From: Planosporangium mesophilum
GTDB taxonomy: Bacteria > Actinomycetota > Actinomycetes > Mycobacteriales > Micromonosporaceae
DNA: 64,000 bases
Direction of reading: 5' to 3'
Assembly (NCBI RefSeq): GCF_016863255.1
Contig: NZ_BOON01000030.1
Span: 62,001-126,000, forward strand
The translations under genes and the position numbers were made by a program. Below, one piece after another: positions 37,282-46,663 of the stretch. The notes beneath the pieces were generated by a model. It was not told the DNA's origin. It saw only the letters and a program-made list of their open reading frames with translations, and did not search any database. Position 1 is the first letter of the stretch. Each line of letters begins with the position of its first letter.

Positions 37282-40200
37282 TCACGCGCCCGACGCGTAC
37301 AGCGTGCCGACCTCGTCCGCGGACAGCGCGCGGTCGTAGACGTGCACCTGGTCGAGTTTGCCGCCCCAGAAGTCCACCTGGTTGCCCTGGTACTGCGCGC
37401 GCCCGAGCACGGTGTGACCGCCTGCCGCGGCACCGGGGCAGTAGGAGGCCGTACCCGCGAGGGTGCCGTCGACGTAGAGCCGCAGCTCGCTGTGCTGCGC
37501 GTCGCGGACGCCGACGAGGTGGTACCAGCGCCCCGGGCTGGGCGCGGTCGGCGCCAGCGCCCGGATCCCGACCGCGCTGAACGCGAACCGGTGGTCGACG
37601 CCCGAGTACTGCAGGAAGAACTCGCTGGTACCCCCGGCGCTGTCCTGGCTCACCGCGGTCTGGAAGGCGTTGCCGGGATCGTCGATCGTCACCCACGCCG
37701 ACACGGTGTAGTTGCCGGTCGTGTCGAGGATGCTCGCCCCGGTGTCCACCCACTGGTTGCCGCCGTTGAACTGGAGCGCGTTGCCGTTCTTGCCGGCCAC
37801 CGGAGTCGGCCCGTTGACGAGCGTCCCGTCGTTCCCCTTGCCGGACGCGTCCGGCGTGGTGCCGCCTGCGGCCTGGTCGAGCGGCCAGGAGCCCACTCCC
37901 GTCAGGCCCGGGGTACCGGGCGGCGGCGGGGGCGGGTTCGAGACGTTGCCGGCCGCGGCGAGCACCGCGAGGTTGGCCGCCCGTACCCGCGCCGCGTCGA
38001 CCTTCAGCACCCGCCGGTCGTACGTCATCAGGCCGTTGACCTCGCCCTCGACGTCGTACGGCTGGGTGTAGATCGAGCCGGACAACCCGCACCTGATGCA
38101 GGACTCCAGATCCTTGTCCATGCCCACGTACCGGTCGGTCAGCTGCTGCGACGAGTTCTCCATCTCGTACGCGAAGCCACCGCCGAACCACATGTGCCCG
38201 GGGACCTTCAGGCCCAGCCCGCCGAACTCGCCGTCGACGATCGCCCGATGGTCGGTGATGACGGGATGCCCGGGAGCCGGATAGTTGTGGTTGTCGTAGA
38301 TGTCGCCGGCGTGCGGGTCGGGCAGCGAGGCGCAGCAGTTCTGGCCGCTGTCGGTGTTGACCAGCCGGCTCGGGTCCCAGGCCTTGACCTCGTTCGTGAC
38401 GCGAGCCGGGTCGTACTCGCCCCAGCCCTCGTTGAACGGGACCCACATCGTGATCGAGGGGTGGCTGCGGTGCTGCTCGATCATCGTGTGCAGTTCCGAC
38501 TCGAACTCCGCCTTGTCGGCGGCGGTGAGCGGGCTGCCCCGGTCCGGGTTCATCGCCGGCATGTCCTGCCAGACGATGAGGCCCAGCTTGTCTGCCCAGT
38601 AGTACCAGCGTTGGGGCTCGACCTTGATGTGCTTGCGGACCGTGTTGAAGCCGAGCGCCTTCTGCTGCTGCAGGTCGAACTTGAGCGCGGCGTCGGTCGG
38701 TGCGGTGTACAGGCCGTCGGGCCAGAAGCCCTGGTCCAGGGTGCCGAGGTTGAACACGAAGGAGCCGTTGAGCAGCGCGTGCGGCTGCCCGTTGACGTCG
38801 CCGATCGACACCGAGCGCATCCCGAAGTAGCTGCCCACCCGGTCGACCGGCCGGTGACCGTCGACGAGCGCGACCTTCAGGTCGTACAGGAAAGGTTTGT
38901 CGGGGTTCCACAGCTTGGCGTGCGGCACGGGCAGCGCGAGCGCCGTGCCGACCGGCCCGGTGACCGAGCCGACCTTCGTGTCGCCGTCCCAGGCCGTCGC
39001 CTCGACCCGCTGGCCGGTCACCCCGGACGCCCGCACGGTCAGCTTCAGGGTGCCGTCGGTCAGGTCGGGGGTCATGTCGAGGCGGTCGATGTGCGCGGGG
39101 GCCACCGGCTCCATCCACACCGTCTGCCAGATGCCCGACGACGGGGTGTACCAGATGCCGCTCGGGTTGCTGCGCTGCTTGCCGACGGGTTGGTTGGAGG
39201 GGCCGGAGGTGCTCGGGTCGACCGCCCTGACGAGCAGCGTCTGCGGGCCGCGGCCGGTGACCGCGTCGGTGACGTCGGCGTCGAAGGCGTCGTAGCCGCC
39301 GGTGTGGGTGGCCACCTGTACGCCGTTGACCCACACGGTCGCCTGGTAGTCGACGGCACCGAAGTGGAGCAGCAGCCGCTGGCCGCCGGTTCGCCAGCTT
39401 TCGGGGACGGTGAACGTGCGGCGGTACCACATGTGGTCGTCGTGCCGCTGGACGCCGGACAGCAGCGACTCCGGCGGGTACGGCACGAGGATCTTTCCGG
39501 ACAGGTTACCCGACGGCGGAGCCTGATCGGCGCTGCCGGCCTGGTACTGCCACACGCCGTTGAGGTTCTGCCAGTCGGAGCGGGTGAGCTGCGGGCGCGG
39601 GTACTCCGGCAGCACGTTCGACGGCGAGACGTCCTTGGCCCACGGCGTGGTGATCTGGTACGTCGAGTCGTTGACGACGTAGACGTTGAACCCCGGGACG
39701 CCTGAGCCGCCGGTCGTCGTGACGCCGCCCTGGCCGTCGTAGACCGCCCGGATGCCGTTGCCGGCCTGCCGGGGAATCGGCTCCGACAGGCGCAGCGCGA
39801 CCGTAGCGGGATCACGACGGTCCAGCGCGGCCGACGCGATCGGCCACGCGGTGCCGTTGACCTGAACCGTGAAGTGCGTGGCCGCCCCGGCCGGTACCGG
39901 CTTCATCGCCTGGTCGAAGGTCATCGTGATGGTCTCACCGTCGGTCGGGACCGCAGACGACAGCGGCCCGGGGTAGGTGAATCCGGGCGGGAGGTACAGC
40001 GCGGAGTTCGGCACGATCTCCTTGGGTCGGCTCGGGCTCGACCAGCTCAGGTGCGCGTTCGAGCCGCCCCGGTTCTCGAAGTACTCCACCTTGATGTCGT
40101 ACTTCCGGCCGGCCTGCAGCGCGACCGGGGTGCCCGTCTGCGGGTTGTCCCAGTCGTCGACCCAGTGGTCGATGACCAGCTGGTTGTCGACCCACACGCG

Positions 40201-40524
40201 GAAGCCGTTGTCCGCGACCATCGAGAACGTGTACGGCTCGGAGTACCGCGGCTGGACCTGCCCGGTCCACCGGATCGTGTTGTGGTCGTTCTGGCCGGTG
40301 AGGCTGTCGAGGACCGGTTCGAGGTCGTTGACGTCGATGTTCGGGTCGACGACGGTGGCCTTGAGGGTGGTGAACTGGTCGTAGGTTCCCGGCGCGCTGA
40401 CATGGTAGTCGCCGCGGAGCCCGTGGCGTTCGGTTGTCGCCGCGCCCGCCCGGCTCGCCGGTACGGCGACCGACGCCAGTACCAGTGCCCCGACCGCGAC
40501 AATCAGTTGCCGTACTCTTCGCAC
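37282..40524 (-). CDS. Secreted GH2 glycoside hydrolase with PA14 and LamG domains
   Basis: 1080 residues. A signal peptide (about 1-29) is followed by a PA14 domain (about 35-160, with YTFSMVADNGFRVWVDNQLVIDHW) and a Big-like region. The GH2 sugar-binding, Ig-like and TIM-barrel domains span about 310-870. PFNEGWGEYDP gives the acid/base Glu near 698 and IVDGEFGGLG the nucleophile near 766. After a poly-Pro linker comes a C-terminal LamG domain (about 890-1078). Specificity cannot be read from sequence; the linked YtfQ-like importer suggests a furanoside or galactoside. GTG 40524 follows GGAGG, 17 bases after the LacI stop. Confidence 0.9.
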   Translation of the reverse strand: MRRVRQLIVAVGALVLASVAVPASRAGAATTERHGLRGDYHVSAPGTYDQFTTLKATVVDPNIDVNDLEPVLDSLTGQNDHNTIRWTGQVQPRYSEPYTFSMVADNGFRVWVDNQLVIDHWVDDWDNPQTGTPVALQAGRKYDIKVEYFENRGGSNAHLSWSSPSRPKEIVPNSALYLPPGFTYPGPLSSAVPTDGETITMTFDQAMKPVPAGAATHFTVQVNGTAWPIASAALDRRDPATVALRLSEPIPRQAGNGIRAVYDGQGGVTTTGGSGVPGFNVYVVNDSTYQITTPWAKDVSPSNVLPEYPRPQLTRSDWQNLNGVWQYQAGSADQAPPSGNLSGKILVPYPPESLLSGVQRHDDHMWYRRTFTVPESWRTGGQRLLLHFGAVDYQATVWVNGVQVATHTGGYDAFDADVTDAVTGRGPQTLLVRAVDPSTSGPSNQPVGKQRSNPSGIWYTPSSGIWQTVWMEPVAPAHIDRLDMTPDLTDGTLKLTVRASGVTGQRVEATAWDGDTKVGSVTGPVGTALALPVPHAKLWNPDKPFLYDLKVALVDGHRPVDRVGSYFGMRSVSIGDVNGQPHALLNGSFVFNLGTLDQGFWPDGLYTAPTDAALKFDLQQQKALGFNTVRKHIKVEPQRWYYWADKLGLIVWQDMPAMNPDRGSPLTAADKAEFESELHTMIEQHRSHPSITMWVPFNEGWGEYDPARVTNEVKAWDPSRLVNTDSGQNCCASLPDPHAGDIYDNHNYPAPGHPVITDHRAIVDGEFGGLGLKVPGHMWFGGGFAYEMENSSQQLTDRYVGMDKDLESCIRCGLSGSIYTQPYDVEGEVNGLMTYDRRVLKVDAARVRAANLAVLAAAGNVSNPPPPPPGTPGLTGVGSWPLDQAAGGTTPDASGKGNDGTLVNGPTPVAGKNGNALQFNGGNQWVDTGASILDTTGNYTVSAWVTIDDPGNAFQTAVSQDSAGGTSEFFLQYSGVDHRFAFSAVGIRALAPTAPSPGRWYHLVGVRDAQHSELRLYVDGTLAGTASYCPGAAAGGHTVLGRAQYQGNQVDFWGGKLDQVHVYDRALSADEVGTLYASGA

Positions 40525-40541
40525 AGTTGATCAACCTCCAT

Positions 40542-41564
40542 TCAGCCCGGCTCGGGATGGCCGAGCGTGCTCTCCCTGGTGACCAGCTCGAACGGCACCT
40601 GTACCTCCTCCGGCTCGGCTTCGCGGCTGCCGTCCAGCCGGCCGATGAGCGCGGCCACGGCCCGGCGGCCGATGTCGGCCTTGTCGGGGGAGATGGTGGT
40701 CAGTGTCGGATTGCTGTACCGCCCCTCGTCGATGTCGTCGAAGCCGACCACCGCGATGTCGTCGGGGACCCGCAGGCCCAGCTCGACCGCGGCGCGCAGC
40801 ACGCCGATGGCGATGAGGTCGTTGTAGGCGAAGACCGCGTCCGGCGGCTCGGGCAGCGCCATGAGTCGTCGTAGCCCGGCTGCCCCGTCCGAACGTCCGA
40901 AGTAGTCGGTGGTCACGACCAGCCCCGGGTCGTAGCTGAGCCCGGCGCCGCTCAGCGCTTCCTGATAGCCGAGCAGACGCAGCTGGGCGGGTTGCCGGTT
41001 GACGTCGGACTGGGCGCCGACGAACGCGATCCGGCGCCGGCCCAGCCCCAGCAGGTGCGTCATCGCGGCGACGCTGGCCGCCACGTTGTCGATCGCGATG
41101 TGGTCGTAAGGCACGTTGTAGACGCCCTCGCCGACGAGCACCATCGGTGTCTCACTGGTCCGGCTCAGCACGTCGGCCCGCCTCAGCTGGACCGGCGAGA
41201 GGATGAGCCCGTCGATCACCTGAGCCCGGAACCCCTGACTGACCAGCAGTTCCTTCTCCCGGTCCCCGTCGGTGTAGTCCAGGAGCACGGTGTAGCCGTG
41301 CAGGCCGGCCTCGCGGATCGCCGCGTCGGCCAGCTCGGCGAAGTACGGGTTGTTGAGCTCCGGGATGGCCAGCGCGATGATCCCGGTCCGGCCGTTGCGC
41401 AGGTGCCGCGCGGACAGGTTGGGGCTGTAGCCGAGCTCGTCGATCGCCTGCCGGACCCGCTCGCGGGTGGCCTCGGCGACCGGGCGGTACCCGTTGACCA
41501 CATTGGACACCGTCGCCACCGATACGCCGGCCCGTTTGGCGATGTCCTTGAGGCTGACCCCCAT
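40542..41564 (-). CDS. LacI-family repressor of the sugar operon
   Basis: 340 residues. The N-terminal HTH and hinge read VSLKDIAKRAGVSVATVSNVVNGYRPVAEATRERVRQAIDELGYSPNLSARHLR. The periplasmic-binding-protein-like effector domain follows (IIALAIPELNNPYF, VVGFDDIDEGRYSNPTLTTI). Coded between the second permease and the GH2 enzyme within the operon, it should sense the imported sugar. The TATAACGTTATA palindrome at 46378-46389 has the AACGTT centre expected of LacI-type operators. ATG 41564 lies five bases past the permease stop. Confidence 0.93.
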   Translation of the reverse strand: MGVSLKDIAKRAGVSVATVSNVVNGYRPVAEATRERVRQAIDELGYSPNLSARHLRNGRTGIIALAIPELNNPYFAELADAAIREAGLHGYTVLLDYTDGDREKELLVSQGFRAQVIDGLILSPVQLRRADVLSRTSETPMVLVGEGVYNVPYDHIAIDNVAASVAAMTHLLGLGRRRIAFVGAQSDVNRQPAQLRLLGYQEALSGAGLSYDPGLVVTTDYFGRSDGAAGLRRLMALPEPPDAVFAYNDLIAIGVLRAAVELGLRVPDDIAVVGFDDIDEGRYSNPTLTTISPDKADIGRRAVAALIGRLDGSREAEPEEVQVPFELVTRESTLGHPEPG

Positions 41565-41569
41565 CGGCG

Positions 41570-42589
41570 TCACCGGATCCGCTGGGTACGGCCGAGGTAC
41601 GTCTGTGCCACCACGACGACGATCAGGAACGCGCCGCTGACCACCGACTGGTACGAGGAGTTGAGCGAGCCGATCTGGTTGATGACGTTCTGGATCACGC
41701 CCAGCAGCAGCACGCCGCACAGCGTCCCGCTGAGTGTGCCGGCGCCGCCGACCAGCAGCGTGCCGCCGATGACGACGGCGGCGATGGCGTCCAGTTCCAG
41801 GCCGACGCCGAGGATCGTGACGCCCGACGACAGCCGGGCGGCGTTGAGCGCGCCGGCGAGCCCGGCCAGGAGCCCGCTCAGCAGGTACACGGTGATTTTG
41901 ATGCGGGCGACCGGCAGGCCCATCAGGCTGGCCGCGTCCTCGCTGCCGCCGACGGCGAAGAGCGACTGCCCGGTTCGGGTGCGCCGCAGCACCAGGCCGC
42001 CGAGTCCGAATACGGCGAGGGCGATGTACACCGGGTAGCCGAAGCCGACGAGCGTGCCCTGCCCGAGCGTCGCGAAGGCCGAGCCCTTCGGGACCAGGAA
42101 CGTGTCGGACCCCTCGTGGGTGATCGCGAGCAGCAGGCCGCGCGCGCCGAGCAGGCCGGCGAGCGTGACGATGAAGGCGGGCATCCGGGTCCTGGCGACG
42201 AGTACACCGTTGACCGCGCCGATGAGGCCGCACACCGCCAGCGGCAGCAGCAGCGCCGGCAGCAGGCCCCAGCGGGACGCGTACGCGGCGAGCACACCGC
42301 CGAGCGCGAACACGGAGCCGACCGAGAGGTCGATCCCGCCGCTGATGATCACGAAGGTCATGCCGAGCGCGACGATGGCGAGGAACGACGACTGGATGGC
42401 GATGTTGTGGGTGTTGTCGAGGGTGCCGAAGGACGGGAACGCGCCCGTGGCAACGGCTGCGCCCAGGAGGAGGACCGCGAGCGCACCGTGCCGCTGGACG
42501 AGCGCCGCGGCCCGCTCGGTCCGCCCGGGGGTGGCGGTGGGCGCCGGGTGGGTGTCCGCCATCGGAGGCTCCGTTGTCGACCGGGTCAT
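41570..42589 (-). CDS. Sugar ABC transporter permease (YjfF/RbsC type)
   Basis: 339 residues with about eight to ten membrane segments. FVIISGGIDLSVGSVFALGGVLAA, RTRMPAFIVTLAGLLGARGL, AVGGSEDAASLMGLPVARIKITVYLLSGLLAGLAG and IAAVVIGGTLLVGGAGTLSGTLCGV are the conserved signatures of RbsC-like permeases. It is the second of two permeases, the YjfF position of a YtfQRT-YjfF furanose importer. ATG 42589 overlaps the stop of the first permease (ATGA). Confidence 0.93.
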   Translation of the reverse strand: MTRSTTEPPMADTHPAPTATPGRTERAAALVQRHGALAVLLLGAAVATGAFPSFGTLDNTHNIAIQSSFLAIVALGMTFVIISGGIDLSVGSVFALGGVLAAYASRWGLLPALLLPLAVCGLIGAVNGVLVARTRMPAFIVTLAGLLGARGLLLAITHEGSDTFLVPKGSAFATLGQGTLVGFGYPVYIALAVFGLGGLVLRRTRTGQSLFAVGGSEDAASLMGLPVARIKITVYLLSGLLAGLAGALNAARLSSGVTILGVGLELDAIAAVVIGGTLLVGGAGTLSGTLCGVLLLGVIQNVINQIGSLNSSYQSVVSGAFLIVVVVAQTYLGRTQRIR

Positions 42590-43563
42590 CGCGACTTCCG
42601 CTCTCGGGCGACGTATACGGCGACGAGGATGATGACGGCCTGCGCCATCTGCGCGGTGGAGTCGGGCAGGTCGTGCTTGATGAGGGTGGCGCGCACCAGC
42701 TGCATGAGCAGCGCGCCGACGACCGTACCGAGGACCCGGACCCGGCCGCCGGACAGCGGGGTGCCGCCGACGACCACGGCGGTGATCGCGGACAGCTCCA
42801 TCAGGTTGCCGAGCGCGGACGGGTCGCTGGCGTTGAGCCGTGCGGTGGCGAGCACCCCGGCGAGCGCCGCGAAGACACCGCACGCGATGTAGGTGCAGCA
42901 CAGCACCCGGCGTACCGGAAGACCGGCGAGCTGGCTGGCGACCCGGTTGCCGCCGATCGCGACGAGCTGGCGGCCGAACGTCGTGCCCCGCACCACGAAC
43001 CCGACCGCGACCGCCAGGGCTGCGGCGATCAGCACGACCGCGGGCACGCCCAGCACGTCGTCGCTGCCGATGGCCAGCAGCGCGGCGTTGTGGAGCTGCT
43101 TGAGCTGCCCGTCGGCGAGTACCAGCGCGAGGCCGCGGCCGCCGACGAACAGCGCGAGGGTCGCGACGATCGGCTGCAGCCCCACCACCGCCACGAGCGC
43201 GCCGTTGACCGCACCGACCGCGACCCCGGCGACCAGCGCGACCGCGATCGCGGGCACGGCGCCGTAGCCGAGGTAGAGCGGCAGGACCGCCGCGGCGAGC
43301 GCCATCACCGAGCCGACCGACAGGTCCACTCCTTCGGTACCGATGACCAGCGCCATCCCGAGTGCGACGATGACCACCGGCGCGACCTGGATGAGCTGGG
43401 TGCGCAGGTTGCCGACGGTGAGGAAGTGGTCGGTGAACGCGGCGTTGAACGCCAGCAGCGCCGCGACGGCGGCGTAGACGCCGTAGCCCGGTAGATACCG
43501 GGCGATGTGCCGGCGGTCGGCCACCGGTGCGGCCGTGCTCGTGGTCGCGGCCAGGTCGGTCAT
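42586..43563 (-). CDS. Sugar ABC transporter permease (YtfT/RbsC type)
   Basis: 325 residues, RbsC-like. ALGMALVIGTEGVDLSVGSVMALAAAVL, LQPIVATLALFVGGRGLALVLADGQ, AIGGNRVASQLAGLPVRRVLCCTYIACGVFAALAGVL and ITAVVVGGTPLSGGRVRVLGTVVGALL are all in order. The GDQ-like acid before the loop is replaced in part by GTEGVDLS, as in YtfT. ATG 43563 overlaps the ATP-binding protein stop, and its own stop overlaps the next permease. Confidence 0.93.
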   Translation of the reverse strand: MTDLAATTSTAAPVADRRHIARYLPGYGVYAAVAALLAFNAAFTDHFLTVGNLRTQLIQVAPVVIVALGMALVIGTEGVDLSVGSVMALAAAVLPLYLGYGAVPAIAVALVAGVAVGAVNGALVAVVGLQPIVATLALFVGGRGLALVLADGQLKQLHNAALLAIGSDDVLGVPAVVLIAAALAVAVGFVVRGTTFGRQLVAIGGNRVASQLAGLPVRRVLCCTYIACGVFAALAGVLATARLNASDPSALGNLMELSAITAVVVGGTPLSGGRVRVLGTVVGALLMQLVRATLIKHDLPDSTAQMAQAVIILVAVYVARERKSR

Positions 43564-45083
43564 TCTGGTGCCTCCCCGTCATGGGCCACCGCGGCCATGA
43601 GGTGGGATTCGCTGACGTCGTCGCCGGCCAGCTCGTCGACCACAGCGCCGGCGTGCAGTACCACGATCCGGTCGGCGCCTTCGACGAGCTCCTCCAGGTC
43701 GGAGGAGATGAGCACGACGGCCAGCCCCTCCTGCGCGAGGTCGTCGATGAGCTGCTGGACCTCGGCCTTGGCGCCGACGTCGATGCCCCGGGTCGGCTCG
43801 TCCAGCAGCAGGACCTTCGGGTTCAGGCACAGCCACCGGGCGAGCAGGACCTTCTGCTGGTTGCCGCCGGACAGCTCCGACACCTTCTGGTCGGGGCTCG
43901 CCGCCTTGATGCGCAACCGCTTCATGAACAGGTCGACGACGCGGTCCTGCTGGGCGCGGGAGACCACGCCCACACGTGACAGCCTCGGCATCGCCGCGAG
44001 CACGATGTTCTCCCGTACCGACAGCTCCGGGATGATGCCTTCGGCCTTGCGGTCCTCCGGCAGGAGGCTGATGCCGGCCCGGATGGCCGCGGCGGGGGAC
44101 AGGCGGCGCAGCCTCCGGCCGGCGACGGTCACCTCGCCGCGCTCGACCGGCAGCGCGCCGACGATCGCCTTCGCGGTCTCCGACCGGCCGGAGCCGAGCA
44201 GGCCACCGAGGCCGGTGACCTCGCCGGGGCGCACGTCGAACGATACGCCGGACAGCACGTGGCGCCGGGTCAGGTCGCGTACCCGCAGCACCGGCTCGCC
44301 CGCCGCGGCGGTGTGCGACTCGCTGAACCGGGTGAGCCCGTGCCGGCGTACCTCGGCCACGTCCCGGCCGAGCATCAGGGAGACCAGGCGCAGCCGGTCG
44401 AGCTCCGCGAGCGGCCCGGTGTGCACGACCCGGCCGTCTCGCAGCACGGTCACCCGGTCGCAGATGCGGTAGAGCTCGTCGAGGCGGTGGCTGACGTACA
44501 TGATCGCCACGCCCTGTCCGCGCAGGTCGCGTACGACGCGGAACAGGGTGTCCACCTCGCGGGGCTCCAGCGAGGAGGTCGGTTCGTCCATGATGACGAC
44601 GCGGGCGTCGACCGAGACGGCCCGCGCGAGCGCGACCATCTGCTGGGCGCCGAGGCCGAGCGACTGCAGCGGCGCCCGTACGTCGACGTCGATGCCGTAC
44701 TGCGACAGCAGCGCGGCCGCGTCGGCGTACATCCGGCGGTGGTCGATGAGGCCGAACCGGCCGCGGGGTTCGCGCCCGAGGTAGAGGTTGCTCGCCACGC
44801 TCATCCGGGGGAGGAGGTTGACCTCCTGGTAGATGGTGGAGATGCCGGCAGCCTGGGCGTCCAGCGGGCGGCGGAACGACACCGGCCGCCCGGCGTAGCG
44901 GATCTCGCCGGCGTCGGGCGTGTACACCCCGGTCAGCAGCTTGATCAGCGTCGACTTCCCGGCGCCGTTCTCGCCGACGAGGGCGTGCACCTCGCCGCGT
45001 GCGAGCGTGATGGACACGTTGTCGAGTGCCAGCACGCCCGGAAAGCGTTTGGAGACGCCGACCAGCTCGGCGATCGGGCTCAT
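43560..45083 (-). CDS. Sugar ABC transporter ATP-binding protein (YtfR/RbsA type)
   Basis: 507 residues with two fused ABC cassettes. The first has Walker A GENGAGKSTLIKLL, Q-loop IYQEVNLLP, a degenerate signature (LGLGAQQMVALARAV) and Walker B VVIMDEPTSSLE. The second has a degenerate Walker A (GLLGSGRSETAKAI), signature LSGGNQQKVLLARWL and Walker B VLLLDEPTRGID. This asymmetry is normal for RbsA/YtfR. ATG 45083 follows GGAAGGGGA; the longer MEGEH start is less likely. Confidence 0.94.
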   Translation of the reverse strand: MSPIAELVGVSKRFPGVLALDNVSITLARGEVHALVGENGAGKSTLIKLLTGVYTPDAGEIRYAGRPVSFRRPLDAQAAGISTIYQEVNLLPRMSVASNLYLGREPRGRFGLIDHRRMYADAAALLSQYGIDVDVRAPLQSLGLGAQQMVALARAVSVDARVVIMDEPTSSLEPREVDTLFRVVRDLRGQGVAIMYVSHRLDELYRICDRVTVLRDGRVVHTGPLAELDRLRLVSLMLGRDVAEVRRHGLTRFSESHTAAAGEPVLRVRDLTRRHVLSGVSFDVRPGEVTGLGGLLGSGRSETAKAIVGALPVERGEVTVAGRRLRRLSPAAAIRAGISLLPEDRKAEGIIPELSVRENIVLAAMPRLSRVGVVSRAQQDRVVDLFMKRLRIKAASPDQKVSELSGGNQQKVLLARWLCLNPKVLLLDEPTRGIDVGAKAEVQQLIDDLAQEGLAVVLISSDLEELVEGADRIVVLHAGAVVDELAGDDVSESHLMAAVAHDGEAPE

Positions 45084-45149
45084 ATGTTCCCCTTCCACGC
45101 CGGGCGGGTGCCGGCGGCGGGCAGAACCGCCGCCGGCGTCCGCGTCGGA

Positions 45150-46229
45150 TCAGTACGCTCCGGCGAGGGAGTCCTTGGCGTTGGTGCTGTCGTAGGCCCG
45201 GTCGGAGATGATGACGTTCTCCGGGATCGGCGAGCCGCTGTAGAACTGCTGGGCGGTGGAGAAGGCGAGCGGACCGAAGCGCGGGTTCGACTCGATCACC
45301 GCGTTGATCGTGCCGTCCACGATGCCCTGGACCGCGTTGCGGGTACCGTCGATGGAGACGATCTTGACGTCCTTGCCCGGGTTCTTGCCGGCGCCCTTCA
45401 GCGCGGTGACGGCGCCGAGGGCCATCTCGTCGTTCTCGGCGTATACCGCGGTGATGTCGGGCCTGCTCTGGATCAGCTGCTCCATGACCTGCTGGCCCTT
45501 GTCCCGCGCGAAGTCACCGGTCTGCTGCGCGACGATCTCCATGCCCGGCGCGCTCGCCTTGAGCTGGTTGACGAAGCCGTTGGTGCGGTCGGTGGTCACG
45601 TTGTTGCCCGAGGCGCCGAGCAGGATCGCGACCTTCCCCTTGCCGTCGGTCGCCTTGATCAGCGCGTCCGCGGCCCGCTTGCCCTGCTCGACGAAGTTCG
45701 AGCCCAGAAATGCGACGTAGTCCTTGCACGCGGTCGCGTTGATCTTCCGGTCGATCGTGAGGACCGGTACCTTCTTGGCCGCGGCGGCCTGCAGCGCCGG
45801 CTGGAGGCCGTCGGAGTTGAGTGGTGCGACGATCAGGAACTGCGCACCCTGGGCGAGCATGTCCTGTATGTCGCTGATCTGCTTCCCCAACTGCGACTGC
45901 GCGTTGGTGGTGAGCAGCTTCTTGACCCCGAGCCTGGCCGCCTCGTCCTTGATGGACTGCGTCTCGGCGATCCGGAACGGGTTGGCCTCCTTCTCCGACT
46001 GGGAGAAGCCGACGATGGCGTCCTTGAGGTCGAGCTTGGTGGCACCGTAGCTGGACAGGGTGCAGCCGCCGGCGCCCGCGTTGGGCGTGACGACCCGCTG
46101 CTGACCGGCGTCGCCGTTGGTGGATGCGCTGCCGCTGTTCTCGCTCTTGGCGCATGCCGCCAGCAGGATCGACGCGCCGGCCAGGAACGCCGTCGCGCCG
46201 GTGGCCAGGCGATGGTGACGTGTGATCAC
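45150..46229 (-). CDS. Sugar-binding lipoprotein (YtfQ-like)
   Basis: 359-residue solute-binding lipoprotein, first gene of the operon. The lipobox is LLAAC (Cys near 26). The mature domain reads AIVGFSQSEKEANPFRIAETQSIKDEAARLG, LIVAPLNSDGLQPALQAAAAKKVPVLTIDR, GASGNNVTTDRTNGFVNQL and SQTGD-like AQQTGDFARDKGQQVMEQLIQ, closely resembling the galactofuranose-binding protein YtfQ. Substrate is therefore probably a furanose sugar; inferred. GTG 46229 is chosen because AAGGAG sits eight bases upstream; GTG 46238 is too close to it. Confidence 0.92.
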   Translation of the reverse strand: MITRHHRLATGATAFLAGASILLAACAKSENSGSASTNGDAGQQRVVTPNAGAGGCTLSSYGATKLDLKDAIVGFSQSEKEANPFRIAETQSIKDEAARLGVKKLLTTNAQSQLGKQISDIQDMLAQGAQFLIVAPLNSDGLQPALQAAAAKKVPVLTIDRKINATACKDYVAFLGSNFVEQGKRAADALIKATDGKGKVAILLGASGNNVTTDRTNGFVNQLKASAPGMEIVAQQTGDFARDKGQQVMEQLIQSRPDITAVYAENDEMALGAVTALKGAGKNPGKDVKIVSIDGTRNAVQGIVDGTINAVIESNPRFGPLAFSTAQQFYSGSPIPENVIISDRAYDSTNAKDSLAGAY

Positions 46230-46377
46230 AGGTGCCACTCCTTACCTGAGGGAATCGCTGAGCTGCCGGCCGTCGGGCCGGTCGGGATGGTGGCGTGAAG
46301 ACTCACCGGCGGGTGCTGGTGACACGAAACGTCGATGGGGGTGACCAGATGGACGCTTGCCGATATCGAGCAGGCTC

Positions 46378-46389
46378 TATAACGTTATA
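46378..46389. promoter_or_regulatory. LacI-type operator upstream of the sugar operon
   Basis: TATAACGTTATA is a perfect 12-base palindrome with the central CG and AACGTT core typical of LacI-family operators. It lies about 150 bases upstream of the binding-protein start, in a locally AT-rich patch that could also contain the -10 region. Confidence 0.65.
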
Positions 46390-46517
46390 CAGGTCACCGT
46401 CAGGGCCCGACAAGATTCCGTCGAGAAAACCCTCCGCCTCGCCAGGGCCGGCCTAAGGCGGCCTTGAGCTGCGGTTTTACCGGCGCGCGAACCGTCGGCA
46501 GGCGATGCGGCGCCGGG

Positions 46518-46596
46518 GTGTCCACGGTGCCGGTACTCCTGGCCTACCTGGTGGCGCGGCGCCAGATCACCGAAAGCCCGGCCCATATCGGCTCCC
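46518..46596 (+). pseudogene. Possible C-terminal remnant of a sugar ABC permease
   Basis: The plus strand reads VSTVPVLLAYLVARRQITESPAHIG, resembling the end of MalG-type permeases, where a hydrophobic helix is followed by a QRQ/TES-like stretch and a final Gly-rich tail. The normal stop is lost and nothing upstream continues the similarity. In actinobacteria such permeases often precede an FAD-dependent oxidoreductase gene, which is what follows. The fragment is short and the call tentative. Confidence 0.35.
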
Positions 46597-46663
46597 GCCA
46601 GCTCTCGCTCCTGATGGCACCGGCGCCCGTCCGGGCCGACGCGCGCACAACCGAAGGGAGTTC

